Part shown: piece by piece, positions 46,507 to 58,873 of the stretch
How positions within the stretch are numbered: position 1 is the first letter of the stretch
How the letters are laid out: each line of letters opens with the position of its first letter
Assembly (NCBI RefSeq): GCF_030269925.1
Contig: NC_085119.1
Coordinates: 12,373,001 to 12,437,000, forward strand
Reading direction: 5' to 3'
Source: Bombyx mori
Taxonomy: Eukaryota; Arthropoda; Insecta; Lepidoptera; Bombycidae
DNA: 64,000 nt
Position numbers and translations under genes: made by a program
Notes under the pieces: model-generated
The model's database searches: none
What the model was told of the DNA's origin: nothing
What the model saw: the letters and a program-made list of their open reading frames with translations, nothing else

Positions 46507-48279
46507 ACGATGATAAAACGAGTTGAGCAAACTCAATTAACCCGTAGAAACTAATGGACCGAGCTTAAATTCAAATAAAGTAAATAAATTGCCGTTGTCA
46601 GCAGATCTCTAAGAGATTGCTAAAAAGCACTGTGCCTAAGAAAATCTCCACAAAAAAACGGATCACTTAACAGAACAACGAAAAGTAATGCCTTTTATAA
46701 AAAAAACTTTTTTCCATTTATACGCTCTGTTTAGACAAGTGCTGTATCAGTTAAAATGTTTTCTTTGATTTCGAGGAAAATCCGGTACGTATAAACAAGA
46801 GAATAGGGAAGCCTTAGTAAAATCAACTCAATGTGGGTTCTTGTTTACGCTCGTTTTAAGCGTGTTTTGAAAAATCACGAAATCTTACTTATTGTATTTA
46901 TGTTGATGGGTAATGAGAAAGAACGCGACCTTTATGAGGACGAAAATCTTAATTTTCATTTTTAGTCATTAATTAATGACTTAACGTCCCAATGTGTGAT
47001 TTCACAAGAGACACGAAGTGAAGGTTTTTTTTGTTTGACTTCGTCATAGGAACCTTTTTCTTATCTTGGAAAGTTTGGAAATTGAATTATTTCCAGAACT
47101 AAAATAAGCACGCAATGATTTATTATCTTCATATTTAAATGGACACATAGATACTCATATAAATATATGGAAATGATCGAATATTCAAAATTTGGAGAGT
47201 GCCTTAATAAATGAATTTCATATTGTGGCTCAAAGGTATCGTATAAGTTATATTAGTCATAGGTCGTGTTTTAATTTGACGCAGGTACCTATTGAAAGTG
47301 CTAAAATCACTATTTGCATAGTAAACAATGTAGTTTTTATTGTATTGACCCTGGCCTATAGAACGTTACGGAGGAAACGGATCTTTTGACGAGACACCGA
47401 CTGAATAATATATCTTTGTTAGAGTAATATTTAAATAAAGTTTTGATTGAACTTATTAGCTGAATTAGTGCCTTAGAATGATATAATTATAATTTGTTCA
47501 TTATTATTAGCAAACATGGCTCGATGAACAGGTTTGTTTGCTCTTTGTCTGGATGTTTATTATGTATATATTTAATCGTATATAAGTATGTATGTATGTC
47601 AGTTTCTCGTATCCATAACCTCAAATATATTAAGTGTATAATCTATGCCCATAACACAGGAAATCCTAATTTGGGGCTGGATGATCGATCGTGATTTGTT
47701 CTTAGTTATTTATTTATTTCTTTGTTCGTTTATTTTACGTACAATATATTTTCTATGTTATGATTACTAAATCAATAGAAATCGTGTACAGTAATCAATA
47801 TATCATGTAAATGCAAATTAATGTAACTACAAAGTACAATAGGTGAATTTGAATTGTAAAATGTTTTTCTAAATGAAATGTACATACGACACGACTTTGA
47901 GTATAAGTCACGATGATGTCAACTTGTCTCACATAAAGTTTTGTCATATTTGACAAATGACAAGTTAAACGTTTGACATTGAAAATGTGAATAATAACCT
48001 ATCTGTCATAAATAAGTGACGTAACGTAATTTATTACATTACGCTTAAAATGTGCCTTCGTCGAGTTAAATAAAGGAGCTAGTGGAAGAGATAAATGGAT
48101 TAAGAAGAACATTTCAGTAGATTAGCCTGACGTTTTATTTTTACGTTGTTACTTAGCTTTCAGGCACGTTAAGAAATAAGTTAATAATCTCATTACGAAC
48201 ATACCGTACTTTCTATTTTGAGTATCACAGGAAGGAACTTCATTTTTTCTTATTACAGGTATTTATAATTTTACTGTAG
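46507..48279. other. No gene seen
   Basis: AT-rich. Frames at 47192-47389 and 47494-47694 lack motifs and splice context. Confidence 0.5.
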
Positions 48280-48453
48280 GCAGGCGTACCCATTTGCTCA
48301 TTGGATAGTAAGTAGTCACCTTCATTTATGGACATCAGCAATGTCAGAAGTACAGCTAATACGCTGCCTACTTCTTCAGACTTTCTTCAGACTCTCCTCT
48401 CCTTGTTTGAGAAAGAACATGTCGTATAGTACGCGGGAAACACCATGGAGGGA
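48280..48453 (-). mobile_element. CR1-like LINE 3' end, degenerate
   Basis: GTAGGCAGGCGTACCCATTT, GGACATCAGCAATGTCAGAA and ACATGTCGTATAGTACGCGG mark it. A Bm1 tail in the opposite orientation follows directly. Confidence 0.6.
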
Positions 48454-48570
48454 AGCTCATATCTCGAGAAGGGTGGTGGCATTTAGGCTATAGATGTGTA
48501 TGGGCTCCAGTAACCACTTAACACCGGGTAGGCTGTGAGCTCATCCACCCGTCTAAGCAAAAAAACAAAC
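48454..48570 (+). mobile_element. Bm1 SINE tail fragment
   Basis: TGTATGGGCTCCAGTAACCA, CTTAACACCGGGTAGGCTGT and GTCTAAGCAAAAAAAC. Confidence 0.8.
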
Positions 48571-49159
48571 TTAGAGAAAAGAGGCTGTTACGTAGTACAA
48601 ATCCAGTAGTCGCTTTCGACGACACGGAAGCATGGTTGTAATTCTAAGCTGAACTATATAGCGTAATGCCTATTTTATAAGTTTAACTCTAAACGCTATT
48701 AAAATAGTGGGCATGCCTGTTTGTGATCACGCAGTGAGAGACTGGTGATAGTTAACTATGTCCTTGGTAATGCTAGGATCGTGATTGCGTGTTTGTGCAC
48801 GTTACGCATGCATATTTAGTTTACATTAGTATTCTATCTCTGATTGCAGTTCGGCATGCTAATGACTTCGAACGACCTACGACCTTAGCTCGTATTGGTT
48901 GGTAATGTTCTTAATTGTGAGGTTTTCATGCAATTTCAGTAACGATTGATAATAATAGTGTTTTCGTGAATTTCGAACCAAACACATTGTTTTTAATGTT
49001 TTTTTGTTGTCGTAAGCGAAACATCTGCAACACAAACGTCTCTGTTTTTTGGGATCAGAGTATTTTGTACTCTTGTCTCGTATGTGTGTTATCGGTGTAC
49101 AACGATATAGTACAAAAGAAAGTCCTGGGTTGATGCTGTATAATTTGGAAGTTGGTAGA
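48571..49159. other. No gene seen
   Basis: Nothing recognised. Confidence 0.45.
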
Positions 49160-49331
49160 TCGTTTCTCGCCAGATTTTTTAAGTGGGTCGCGATTCCGAT
49201 CTGGTGGTAGATTCAGCAAAGCAGACAGGCCCTTGCTAGGGCTAGTAATAGTAAATTCGATAAGCTGTGCCCTGTAAGCTTCGTCTACACGCTCGGTGAA
49301 GTTAAAATAACCTCTCGAGGTTACCAGCATA
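49160..49331 (+). mobile_element. Jockey-like LINE 3' UTR, cut by a Bm1 at its tail
   Basis: GTTTCTCGCCAGATTTTTTA to CTCTCGAGGTTACCAGCATA. Instead of an A-tail it runs into the poly-T of a minus-strand Bm1. Confidence 0.7.
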
Positions 49332-49578
49332 TTTTTTTTTTTTTTTTTAATTCTTAGGTGTTTGGACGAGCTCACAGCCCATCTGGTGCTAAGTGGTTAC
49401 TGGAGCCCATAGACATCTACAACGTAAATGCGCCACACACCTTGAGATATAGTTCTAAGGTCTCAGTATAGTCACAACGGCTGCCCTTCAAACCGAAACG
49501 CATTACTGCTTCATGGCAGAAATAGGGGAGCGGTGGTACCTACCCGTGCGGACTCACAAGAGGTCCTATCACCAGTAA
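49332..49578 (-). mobile_element. Bm1 SINE, short form
   Basis: Poly-T and TTCTTAGGTGTTTGGACGAG through CCTATCACCAGTAA. It ends at the usual short-form boundary. Confidence 0.88.
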
Positions 49579-49604
49579 GATAGGCAGATAGGCAGATAGG
49601 CAAA
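49579..49604. repeat. Three-copy GATAGGCA tandem
   Basis: GATAGGCA repeated three times, then an A-run. On the minus strand it would be a (TGCCTATC) tail of the LINE that follows. Confidence 0.75.
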
Positions 49605-50490
49605 AAAAGAAGCATTTGAAGCGTTCGTTGCCGAATGCGTAAGCTTTTTCTTTTTTGTCAGGGGGAAATCGTCGGACTTCCATGGCATGGGAGGCATGTC
49701 GGAGTCGAACTGACTAAAACCTCCTGTCGCTCAACAACCCGCGTCCGAACCTCGCATGAGACAGAACCCATGAAAAGGCAAAGGGGGAAAAGTGAAGCGT
49801 TTAGTGCGGAGCACATCTCTCCCATCACCCTCTCCCTCGGGACGCCGGACCGGCAGTCGTCGGCGCCACGACCACCAGCCCTCTTGGTCGGCAGGCTATC
49901 CGGAGCCCGCCTAGATCGCGCCGGTTAGAATGGGTTATCCTACGGAATACCCCGCTGGGTCAGAACCAGCGTTGGTCGAGGATAGCCGGCCTTCCATCAC
50001 CCGGATGCTCTTGCGTAAAACGCGTGCAGAGCAGCTTGCACGTCGTCCTCTTAGGCCCCCTTCGCCGGTCCCCAGACCGACATGTGAAGGGGACCCGTAA
50101 CACTTAGAGGGCTAGGGCTTGGGCGAGATCCGCCTTCCTGGCCCCCGCTCGACGGCGGCGGGCTTATGCGTCTCTCACGCGCCCCGCCACTTCCTTCTGC
50201 GAGATGGTGCACTCGCAAAAGTCGAGCATCGCCTTCCACGACTCGTCGTCGCCGAGCATCGATGCCGCAACACTCGGCAACGACAAGTCGTTTCCTATTT
50301 TTGTGACGAGGACACGGCGCCACCCCTCCCATGCGGTGCAGGCAACGAGCGTGTGCTCTGCCGTGTCCAAGTCGCAACCACAATGGTGGCACTCTGTTGT
50401 TGGCTCGGCTCCGATCCGGTGCAGGAACTCACCGAAGCAAAAGCTAAGTGTATTCGTATCGCGTACCAAGACTATGTCGAGGGTATCATG
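49605..50490 (-). mobile_element. R1-clade-like LINE, 3' part with zinc-finger C-terminus
   Basis: A sharply GC-rich block. The minus frame 50164-50486 encodes the end of a reverse transcriptase, with CFGEFLHRIGAEPTTECHHC then a Cys2-His-Cys finger (CHHC...HTLVAC) and AWEGWRRVLVTKIGNDLSLP, ending AGRVRDA and a stop. This is the typical C-terminus of R1-clade elements. The 560 bases past the stop are a GC-rich 3' UTR. The element is 5'-truncated and joins a Bm1 tail at about 50490. No TTAGG telomeric repeat is nearby, which argues against a TRAS/SART insertion in place. Confidence 0.75.
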
Positions 50491-50491
50491 A

Positions 50492-50584
50492 AGGTGTTAT
50501 TGTAGATGTCTGTGGGCTCCAGTAACCACTTAAGACCAGGTGGGCTGTGAGCTCGTCCACCCATCTAAGCAATAAGAAAAAAAA
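50492..50584 (+). mobile_element. Bm1 SINE tail fragment
   Basis: TGTAGATGTCTGTGGGCTCC through CACCCATCTAAGCAATAAG and an A-run. The rest of the SINE is missing on its left, where the R1-like LINE lies. Confidence 0.85.
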
Positions 50585-50820
50585 GTCGTAAAATCACTTA
50601 GCAAAATTAATACAATACTAAATTTAATATTATTGGATGGGAAATTACAATACAATTGAGACTCTAAATGGTGAAGAAGCATTTAAATTGTGCCATCTAT
50701 AGGATAGGCTTTCAGTAAAAACGTCATATTTTTTCCGTGCATTTGCAAAACATAAAAAGAGCTATTTAAAAAACGGTTCACAGTAATCGAATTAACGAAT
50801 GTACTAATTTCGTTTCATTG

Positions 50821-51522
50821 TTTTTTTTTTTATTTTTTTTTTATTTTTATGATTGAGAGATTACTGGTGGCCCGAAGGCCTTTCCAGTTTCACCAGGACA
50901 GGTGGGCGAGCAAAGGCTCAGCCAGGAGGGGTGGGATTTGCTAACAGCTGCCCGAGCGCCTCCGAAGGAGACCTAACAACTCAAGAGCAATTGCTTCGCG
51001 AATGAATCTACTACCGGATCGGAATCGCGACCCGCTGAGAAGATCCGGCGAGAAACTCAGCGGGCTGATGCATGGGCTAGGTTGCACGTCGACTTCTTTG
51101 TCGAGTTCGACGAGTACGGTTACTGGGGTCCCTAAGCCTGCTCCTAGTATTAGAGCTGAAGGCATCTAATGCAAAGGTTATTGGATCTGATGGATCCGTA
51201 AGGACGTGTCTAGGGCGTCGACGGTGACTGGCTCCTGCATGATCAGGATTCGGTGAGTAGTCAGCGGCGGCAACGATAAGGCGATTATCATGACGCATAG
51301 CCTTATCGAAGTACCGTTCCGACGCTGACTTCATGTATTTCTGGATTGATTCAAGGCCCAGGTCGTCGTGTAGGTCAACGTTCCTCACGAACCACGGAGC
51401 CCCGACGGCTAACCTGCAAAAGCGGGATTGTAGGGATTGGAGGGTGTCTATGTGTGTGCGGGCCGCGTGAGCGAATACCACACTCGCGTAAGTCATGATG
51501 GGCCTTATGCAAGTTTTGTAAT
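50821..51522 (-). mobile_element. Jockey-like LINE, 5'-truncated, with reverse transcriptase C-terminus
   Basis: Best copy of this LINE in the window. The minus frame from about 51522 to the stop at 51077 is open (YKTCIRPIMTYASVVFAHAA, SLQSRFCRLAVGAPWFVRNV, YFDKAMRHDNRLIVAAADYS, then a basic Arg/Ser end). The 3' UTR follows to the A-tail (plus poly-T at 50821-50845). Truncation at the 5' end is normal for LINEs. Confidence 0.85.
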
Positions 51523-52889
51523 CATTGTTTTAGTAAAAGTGTACAATGTACTCAGTCTTTGTTAATACACAGACATGCACTTACGTTTGCATGTCACGTG
51601 TATGTTAGCCCTCGTAATATCGGTCCGTTGATTCTGGTTTCGACTGAAAAAGGTGTGCATTTACTTTACTCATTCGTGTCTGTTTTTTGAATTTAGAAGA
51701 CAATAACAAAGTTAGTTCGGAGAAACAATTGTTAATATATATTTTTTTAAATCACTGTATACTTTAAATTTTAAAGTGATCCTTTACTGTTCACTGGAGA
51801 TTGTTAGGGCTCACGGACAAGAATCCTTGCCCAGTTATGCTCCTGGTCGGACTTTATATGCCGCCCTCCAAACATCGTTAAAAAATCTTTTCAACACCTC
51901 CTATATATCCCCTAAAATCTCTTTATCACCTATTTGTAAATTGAGGAATGCTCGCCTCTGATTAACTAAATAACTCCATTTGTAATTGACATGGTGATTA
52001 CACTGGGTTCACTACAGACGAGTGTCCCTACTGTAAGTAAATCCAATTATATGCATTTCGACTTGAAAGGTGGACAACTACTTTTTAATACTATTGAGAT
52101 TTAGACCTCACGGGCTAAAGGCATCATTACCAACATGGTGTTTCTTGATTCTGGTTAGCAGGCGAGCCGTGAGTTCATTTGCGCCTGTATAATAACAAAA
52201 TAAAAAAGTATGGATTACTATTCCTTTTTCGTTTTTCTTTTATTAAATCGTATTTTCTACGTAAAATAAACCACTGATATTAATAAGGAAGACTAAAGGA
52301 GGAGTCGTTAAGGGTATTCCGCTTAGATTATAATCAAATGGAAACGTAAACAAAGTTGGTAGGCCACGTGACTTGCATCCCGAAGCAGCCAGCGATTCTA
52401 ATTTCACGTCGTGACGAAGAGGCCTCCTCATTTTCCTGACGGTTGCGGATATTTTCAATTTTCCCGCCGGTGGCTCCTTTTTATTAGTTGTTGTTTTGTC
52501 TTGAATACTAATAGGGATGGAATTAACATTCATGTGACATCCCATGCTTATCCGTTGCGGGATCGAGTTTTGTAAAATTGATAAAGTGATTTCGCATTTA
52601 CGAAAACTGTTTATAGGTTTCTAGCTAACTATGTATATTAATTAACTTTTGTTAATAAATACAAATATTATACCTTTATAAATATGATTATTCTGTGTGT
52701 GTTTGTCACTTAGCTAATGTTAAGCCGTAGATTGTTTTCGTTAAATTTTTTAAATTGAGTAGATCTCTGGATGATTTAGATTTACGATTGGATCGTGTAG
52801 GTGGCGGTGCAATAAAGTTCTACATTTTTTTGATTTTTTCCAGCTGCGTGCCTGCTATTATTATATTGGTATACATGTATACGTTATGC
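51523..52889. other. No gene supported
   Basis: The minus frame 52243-52545 (100 codons) is moderately GC-rich and non-repetitive, but has no domain and no clear splice sites. A very degraded LINE end may lie at 52076-52200. Confidence 0.4.
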
Positions 52890-53139
52890 TTTTTTTATTT
52901 TATTTTATTTCCTAGATGTGTGGAAGAGCTCACAGCCCACCTGGTGTTAAGCGGTTACTGGAACCCATAGACATCTACAACGTAAATGCGCCACACACCT
53001 TGAGATATAAGTTCTAATTATAGTAAGTATAGTTACAACGGCTGCCCCACCCTTCAAACCGAAACGCATTACTGCTTCACGGCAGAAGTAGGCGGGGCGG
53101 TGGTACCTACCCGTGCGGACTCACAAGTGGTACTACCAT
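52890..53139 (-). mobile_element. Bm1 SINE, short form
   Basis: TATTTCCTAGATGTGTGGAA through ACTCACAAGTGGTACTACCA. Confidence 0.9.
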
Positions 53140-54600
53140 TTTTCGAAAATGTAGTTAGTAGTACTGAAATTTCCTGACAGGAATAAACATAATTTTTGTT
53201 TTAATAGTCTTTTTCGTTACACGCAATGTATAATACAATCGAATGTGATGATATGATGCGTGGGAGCTCAGTTCATAACTTCAATCATTTCGATAGTGAC
53301 TAAAGATTCTCGTTCGAAAAAAGTCATCTGATATGGCGCTTCGGAAATTCCGTGGAGGAAAGTTCCAGAACACGAAACACATAAAAAAATGATTACATTG
53401 GTCGAGGTTGTAAAGAACTCTCTAACAAATAGCAGAGATAGCAGGATCGTCTTCAAAGCATCGTTTAGATTACTTGCACTGTAACATATGGTACAGAGCA
53501 GGAGAGAAGCAAAGTCTCTCTGTAGATAGGTTTCGAGAGATTCCAGGCTAGGGCCATGGATAATGTGAACGGTTCTCTCTTATATGCAGTGAAGTGAACA
53601 TCAGGGATGGGAGGGTAACCCTTTCATTTATCTAGATCTGACATCTTCGTTCCGTGGAGGAATTTGATTTTTATTTGTTGTGATATTCTCAGAAGTCAAC
53701 ACTCGCGGAGGTAGCAGGGGATTCTTGGAATTGCGGAGCCATCACGAGCGGGAACCTTTTTACATTGCATGGGTAAGCCCGTATTTTCAGTGGTTTTAAT
53801 GGAACTAAAAACAACTTCACCACCCCATCTGAAGAGTTCATCTACATCGGGCATTTATTTACTTCAGACCCAAATTTTCATCGCCTTTTCTGAAGCGAGC
53901 TCCGAAACTGTTGACTGCTATATTATGTAGTCCTGTAGTATTATTATCTTATATTATTATATTACCAACGTAGCTATTTCCTGTTTAAAGCGGTTAGATA
54001 ATACTGCGGGACACACCAGATACATTTAAAACTAGGATCAATCAACTAACCGTAGCCGTGAAGGTACTCCAAAATTATAAAAAGAAAACATAATCGATAT
54101 GATGATAACATAATGTATTATGATGCTTCAAATTACAATAAAGAACGAGATGAATATTATTGACCATTTACAGCCTTAGTCTAACCCGTCCAAGTTTAAT
54201 TACTAAATTACTATTGTTTAACAATTTCATGAACACACCGACTCCATAAATAAAGGAGGATCGACTTAATAGTTTATTAATCGAACGTCAGCCGCTTTAA
54301 TTAAGCCGGGTTATTGCATACTCATACTTCGCTAAACGCGCTGCGACACTTATTAAAGCCCGACCCAGCTTATTATGTTGTATATACAGTTTTTGCTGCA
54401 TATCTCCGACGTTGAAGCGAAATTTCCTGCGTCTATCAACTTATGAACGCAAAGTTTGTGCATCATAAAGTTATATTATCCTCAAAGGCTCTCATGAAAA
54501 ATAAGGTTGCTGTTTTAAAAACGCTTCGTTGAAGTTGTGTTCTATTTATATAATACTATGTATAATGTATTTTGAATACTGAGGGTAGGGAGTATAGTAA
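53140..54600. other. No gene seen
   Basis: No coding frame above 62 codons has meaning. 54240-54480 is non-repetitive and more balanced in base use than its flanks, so it may be a conserved noncoding element. Confidence 0.4.
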
Positions 54601-54770
54601 GCCCGTATGAGTAAGCACCACCATTCTGCCTATATCTGCCGCGAAGCAGACATGGGTCTCGCTTCGAATGGAGATACAGATCTCAATGAGGGCATTTATA
54701 TTCTGATGCCTATGGGACCCATAAGCTTTTTACACCGAATAGGCTTTGAGCTCGTTCACGCATCGATAAC
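54601..54770 (+). mobile_element. Bm1 SINE, old degenerate copy
   Basis: TATATCTGCCGCGAAGCAGA, GATGCCTATGGGACCCATAA and GCTTTGAGCTCGTTCACGCA track the Bm1 body and tail at lower identity than the other copies. Confidence 0.7.
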
Positions 54771-55179
54771 ATAATACATATAACTAATATTAACACTTGA
54801 AAATACTGCATTTGATACCACGTTTTTTAGGTTCTTGTCTAATATAATTAATTAGGTACGATTAAATTGATTTTTAGTCAATTCACTAAGTCAACTACGC
54901 GAACCGAATTACGAAATACAAAGAAAAGTGTACGAATTTAATTAATATCGCCATCGTAATAGTAGCATTTGAATTAGGCAGTAAATTTTGAGTTGGTAAT
55001 TTAGTTTAATTGCGGAAACGGGATACGTACCTGTCTTATTGTGCTGGTGTCGCGATGTTGTCTGCGGCAGACGTATTAAGGGACACCTAGGGCGACAGAG
55101 CCACTCACGTATATTTAACATCGTATAATAATGTATCTCTTGCCTTTTCAGCAGTTATTTAAGGTATTTCCCGGTCATC

Positions 55180-55410
55180 GTTCTCGTCGAACCCGTCGCT
55201 TGCAACGAAGGGCGCGGCGAGTAAATTAACCCACAGACACAGCCCACTGAGTTTCTCGCTGGATCTTCTTAGTGGGTCGCGTTTCCGATCCGGTGGTAGA
55301 TTTTGCGAAGTATTGCTCTTAAGGGTGCAAGGGTGCAAGGGTTATTTATTGCAAGGGTTAGTGGCAGCCACGACATTAGATTTGGGCCCCGTGAGCTCAC
55401 CTATGTAGTT
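55180..55410 (+). mobile_element. Jockey-like LINE 3' UTR with a local expansion
   Basis: ACCCGTCGCTTGCAACGAAG to GGGCCCCGTGAGCTCACCTA. Inside, GGGTGCAA is repeated (55322-55360), interrupting the normal CTTGCTAGGGCTAGTG. Confidence 0.75.
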
Positions 55411-56841
55411 TCTGAATTCCAATCGGGCGGGTCAATGCGTGGGAAGCATCTAATATCCTGTTAAGTATTAACTTATTCGGATTTTCGAAGATGTCATTTT
55501 TGTAATATCGTATAATATTTGACTAGCCTTTGTTTTTATTGGTTTACACCAAAGTCCACTTGATAATAAGTGCTTACTCTAGCCTATAAATTCCATTCAT
55601 CTTCCTTCCTCCCGCCGTCACCCTCGTTGAGACATGAATTTAAAGTCTTATTTTTGGAATTTATTTCTGATTGAACTTTAAAATAGATAGGATATAGGCT
55701 GATAATCTAATAAAGCCTAGTAGTTTAGAATGCAGTACATAATTTTTGTAGGGGAATATTGTTTTCAAAAGTATCATTCAATATTATCTCAATACGTCTC
55801 TGCCACCGGTAGTCCGGGTGAGTTGCACGTAGACGCTTACAAAATAGCGAGTTGACTAGAATAGTGCTGCCGGAGTAATTAAACATGAACTTAATCTCCC
55901 GTCATCAGTTCACGAGCTGTAGCCTCGTCGCGACTTAATTACATTTTTGATTAATTACTGATATCGTAGTTAGCTGTTTTCTAGTGGCCGATATTGAAAT
56001 CCGTTTTATTTTTACAGAACAGTTGAATGTCTACGTTAATTACGTGATGTCTTTATGAAATAATAAAACGAATTGCAAACAATAAAATGATGATCTCGAA
56101 TGAGAATTGAGGAAGCGTTTATAGTGATATTGATGTTTCTATTAACGTTACTATTATTGTAATAGTTGTGTAATGTTTATAAGTATCGTAATTGGATAAA
56201 AATTGACGGTTATCTTTCAATAGGTATAGGATATCGGGAACTTAATTCGTTATTCAATCGACCGTGACTCGAATGGTATTCGAATCTATCGGATAAGTGG
56301 TTCGAGTACTTTTTGCGTCGACAGTTCGGTTATATTACAATGGTTTGGCGTTGCGATCGGCCGCTCGGGGATTCTCGCTTAACCTTTGGCCCAATATTTT
56401 GATTGAACCGATGTAGTACTCCAAGGTCGACTTCATTGTTAAGCTATTGTGAATATCGAAGGTAGTACACTCGTCGGTCCTATTCAGTACAACCAATTAT
56501 ATAGACCGAGCTATTTTGAAAGACGCCCGTCAAAATAATAATAAATAGTGCCCAAACAAAGGGTCTCTATTATGAAATCAATTGTCTGTAAGAAATATTA
56601 TTACGACGGGTTTCGCATGAAGCGTGAGAAGAGCAAAAAAATTATGATATTCTTTTGTTAGTGTGAGAATTTAGCAGAAAATATTAATATTGTTCAAACT
56701 ACTTGTGATTAGGAATAATTATTTCGGGAATTAAATACAGTGTGCCCCGGGGACTTAGATCGAAAGACTTATCAGTGCTACAATTACATCTTGAACAAAA
56801 CAAAATAAATTATTTATGAGCTGCAACTTTATAAATTAACA
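55411..56841. other. No gene seen; homeodomain-like site cluster near 55870-55970
   Basis: A degraded LINE end may be present at 55534-55650. The rest is noncoding and not recognised as repeat. TAATTA-type motifs concentrate at 55873-55965. Confidence 0.4.
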
Positions 56842-57069
56842 ATTTTTTAATGCTTAGATGGGGGACGAGCTTATGGTCCACCTGGGCTGGGTGACGCCAT
56901 TTACGTCAACAATGTAAATGGCGTCACCCAGCTTGTGACACGAGTTCTAAGGCTCAGATTTATAGTAAAACTGCTGTCCCATCCTTCAAACCAAAACGCA
57001 TAGTTATGCTTCTGCTTATCGGCAGAAATAGGCCGGTTGATGGTACCTACCCGTGCGGGCTACCAGTAA
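56842..57069 (-). mobile_element. Bm1 SINE carrying a new perfect palindrome
   Basis: TTAATGCTTAGATGGGGGAC through GGGCTACCAGTAA. In place of the usual GTGTTAAGTGGTTACTGGAG segment there is an inverted copy of the following bases, making a 19-bp hairpin at 56886-56932. Confidence 0.88.
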
Positions 57070-58873
57070 CACACTTTGAAGAATCCAATTTAGCGTATAC
57101 TTTAAAATAACAGAATTGTCAGTTCTTACTTCGACTATATAGTTAAAGGTCTTGTTAGAAGAGAAGATTAGAAGAGAAACAATGTTAATACTTAATTATG
57201 TTCTGTAAACTTTTTAATTTCAGTTGTCAGAGTCAGGTCGTGTTGTTTTCATTCAGACGGGTACTTGACTGGCGACCTTTTAATTCAAATGTCAACTCCA
57301 AAGCACGCAGGAGATTCGTTTGCAGTGCAAATCTATACGTTAGAATTTTATCCGTGATTTTCAATTAGCTCTAGTCATTTTACTAATTTACTTACTATAT
57401 ATATATAGATAGAATTTAGATAAACTTTTTTCTCATTGTCAATAGCAAACAAAAGATATATAATAATGTAATATATAAAATTAATTTTAATATTGAGGTG
57501 TCAGTGATTATGGTCGACTATCGATCTTAAGGGGAACACTTGTAAATGTAAAACTAAGCCCGCAATTGTATACCTTTATTAGGTTTGGGATAAAATTGCC
57601 GAGCGCCCTTCCTTCGGCATGACTATTTGGATATGAATCTTCGGCATGACCATTTGGCTATGAATCTTAGTTTAATTCTAACAGTCTTAATTTAGATAAA
57701 CTAATTTACTTAATAATACTCCATCTTAGTTCGCAGACATTTTAGATGTTTCAATTGAATTTATGTGTTCAGCTATCGACGAATATGAAACTAATGCAAA
57801 TTGAAATAAATTGATTAATTATTAAAAGTAATATTGTGAAAGGCCAGCTTGAATTATTTGTTTGGTGCTGTCAAAGAAAACAATTGAATTCATTGAAAAT
57901 AATCGTGACTCGTTAATAAGTTTAATTCATTACCCGTCGTAATATCTTCCTTAGTTTCCATTCAAAAATATTGTATAATAATGCCATTATGCTAACAACC
58001 TCGGGTTTTAGTGTGCTGAATAGAAAAGTCAAGGGCGCTAGTACAATTTTGTTTACTAAAAGAAGATCGGGCGGATTGAATTATTTTCAAAGATATAAAT
58101 GAAGTTTGGCTGAAGCATTAATTGTTTCTATAAAAAACGAATATTAACATTGTTTTATGTGTGGGTTCGGTATGTGGGATGGCTTTTTATATTCACATAT
58201 TTTTCAAGGTTCAAGAATTAGCTAAGCTCGTGACCAATCGTCTCACGGTATAGGGTTAGAGTCATCATGCATAGATGGTTAGTGTGGATCGTGCAGCCTC
58301 GAACTAAACTGATATGGTACGTAATTATAACTTCAGTTAGAAGTGCAATCAAACATTATGGCATTCAGACGGTTTTAACGAAAACAATTAGCCGAATTCT
58401 GTATTGTTTTTGAACACAAAATATGCCCTCGATTGTTTTGATATTGTTTTTAGATTCTTGCATTATTTTATATTGTCCATAACGAACAAGATATGTTAAC
58501 ATTTTGGATATTGTATTTGTGGATCGCCGTTCTTGCGTTATGTCTCTGTGCTATAATTACGTAATATTTATTATAACTTCAGATGTATTTCCATTGTTTT
58601 TAAAGAAAAAAAGTAGCATCTGTTTCATAGCGTTTTTATTTAAATCGGAGTAAGAATTTATTTTAAAATTATGCAGATCAAATTCGTTGTGCTCTCAGAG
58701 GAAGTACAGAGCATGGCTATGTATTATTTTCTAACGGAAATGTTGTTAGTTAAAGTAAATGGATGCCCGTTGTATTCATTTCGAGCGATGCATCGGGCAC
58801 GGCTGCTTCGTGACAAATAAGCGAAATATCGTACTGACGCTAGCGTGGGCTCACAGTACGTCTTTAAAAGTAT
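57070..58873. other. No gene seen
   Basis: AT-rich, with nothing recognised. 58760-58795 faintly resembles the tRNA-like head of Bm1 (TTTCGAGCGATGCATCGGGC). Confidence 0.45.

Noticed and set aside
49605..50490. Telomeric retrotransposon (TRAS/SART) array.
   Set aside because: The R1-like C-terminus would fit, but no TTAGG repeats flank it.
52243..52545. A 100-codon minus-strand open frame.
   Set aside because: No domain, signal peptide or convincing splice sites; its C-terminal half is low-value hydrophobic sequence from AT-rich DNA.
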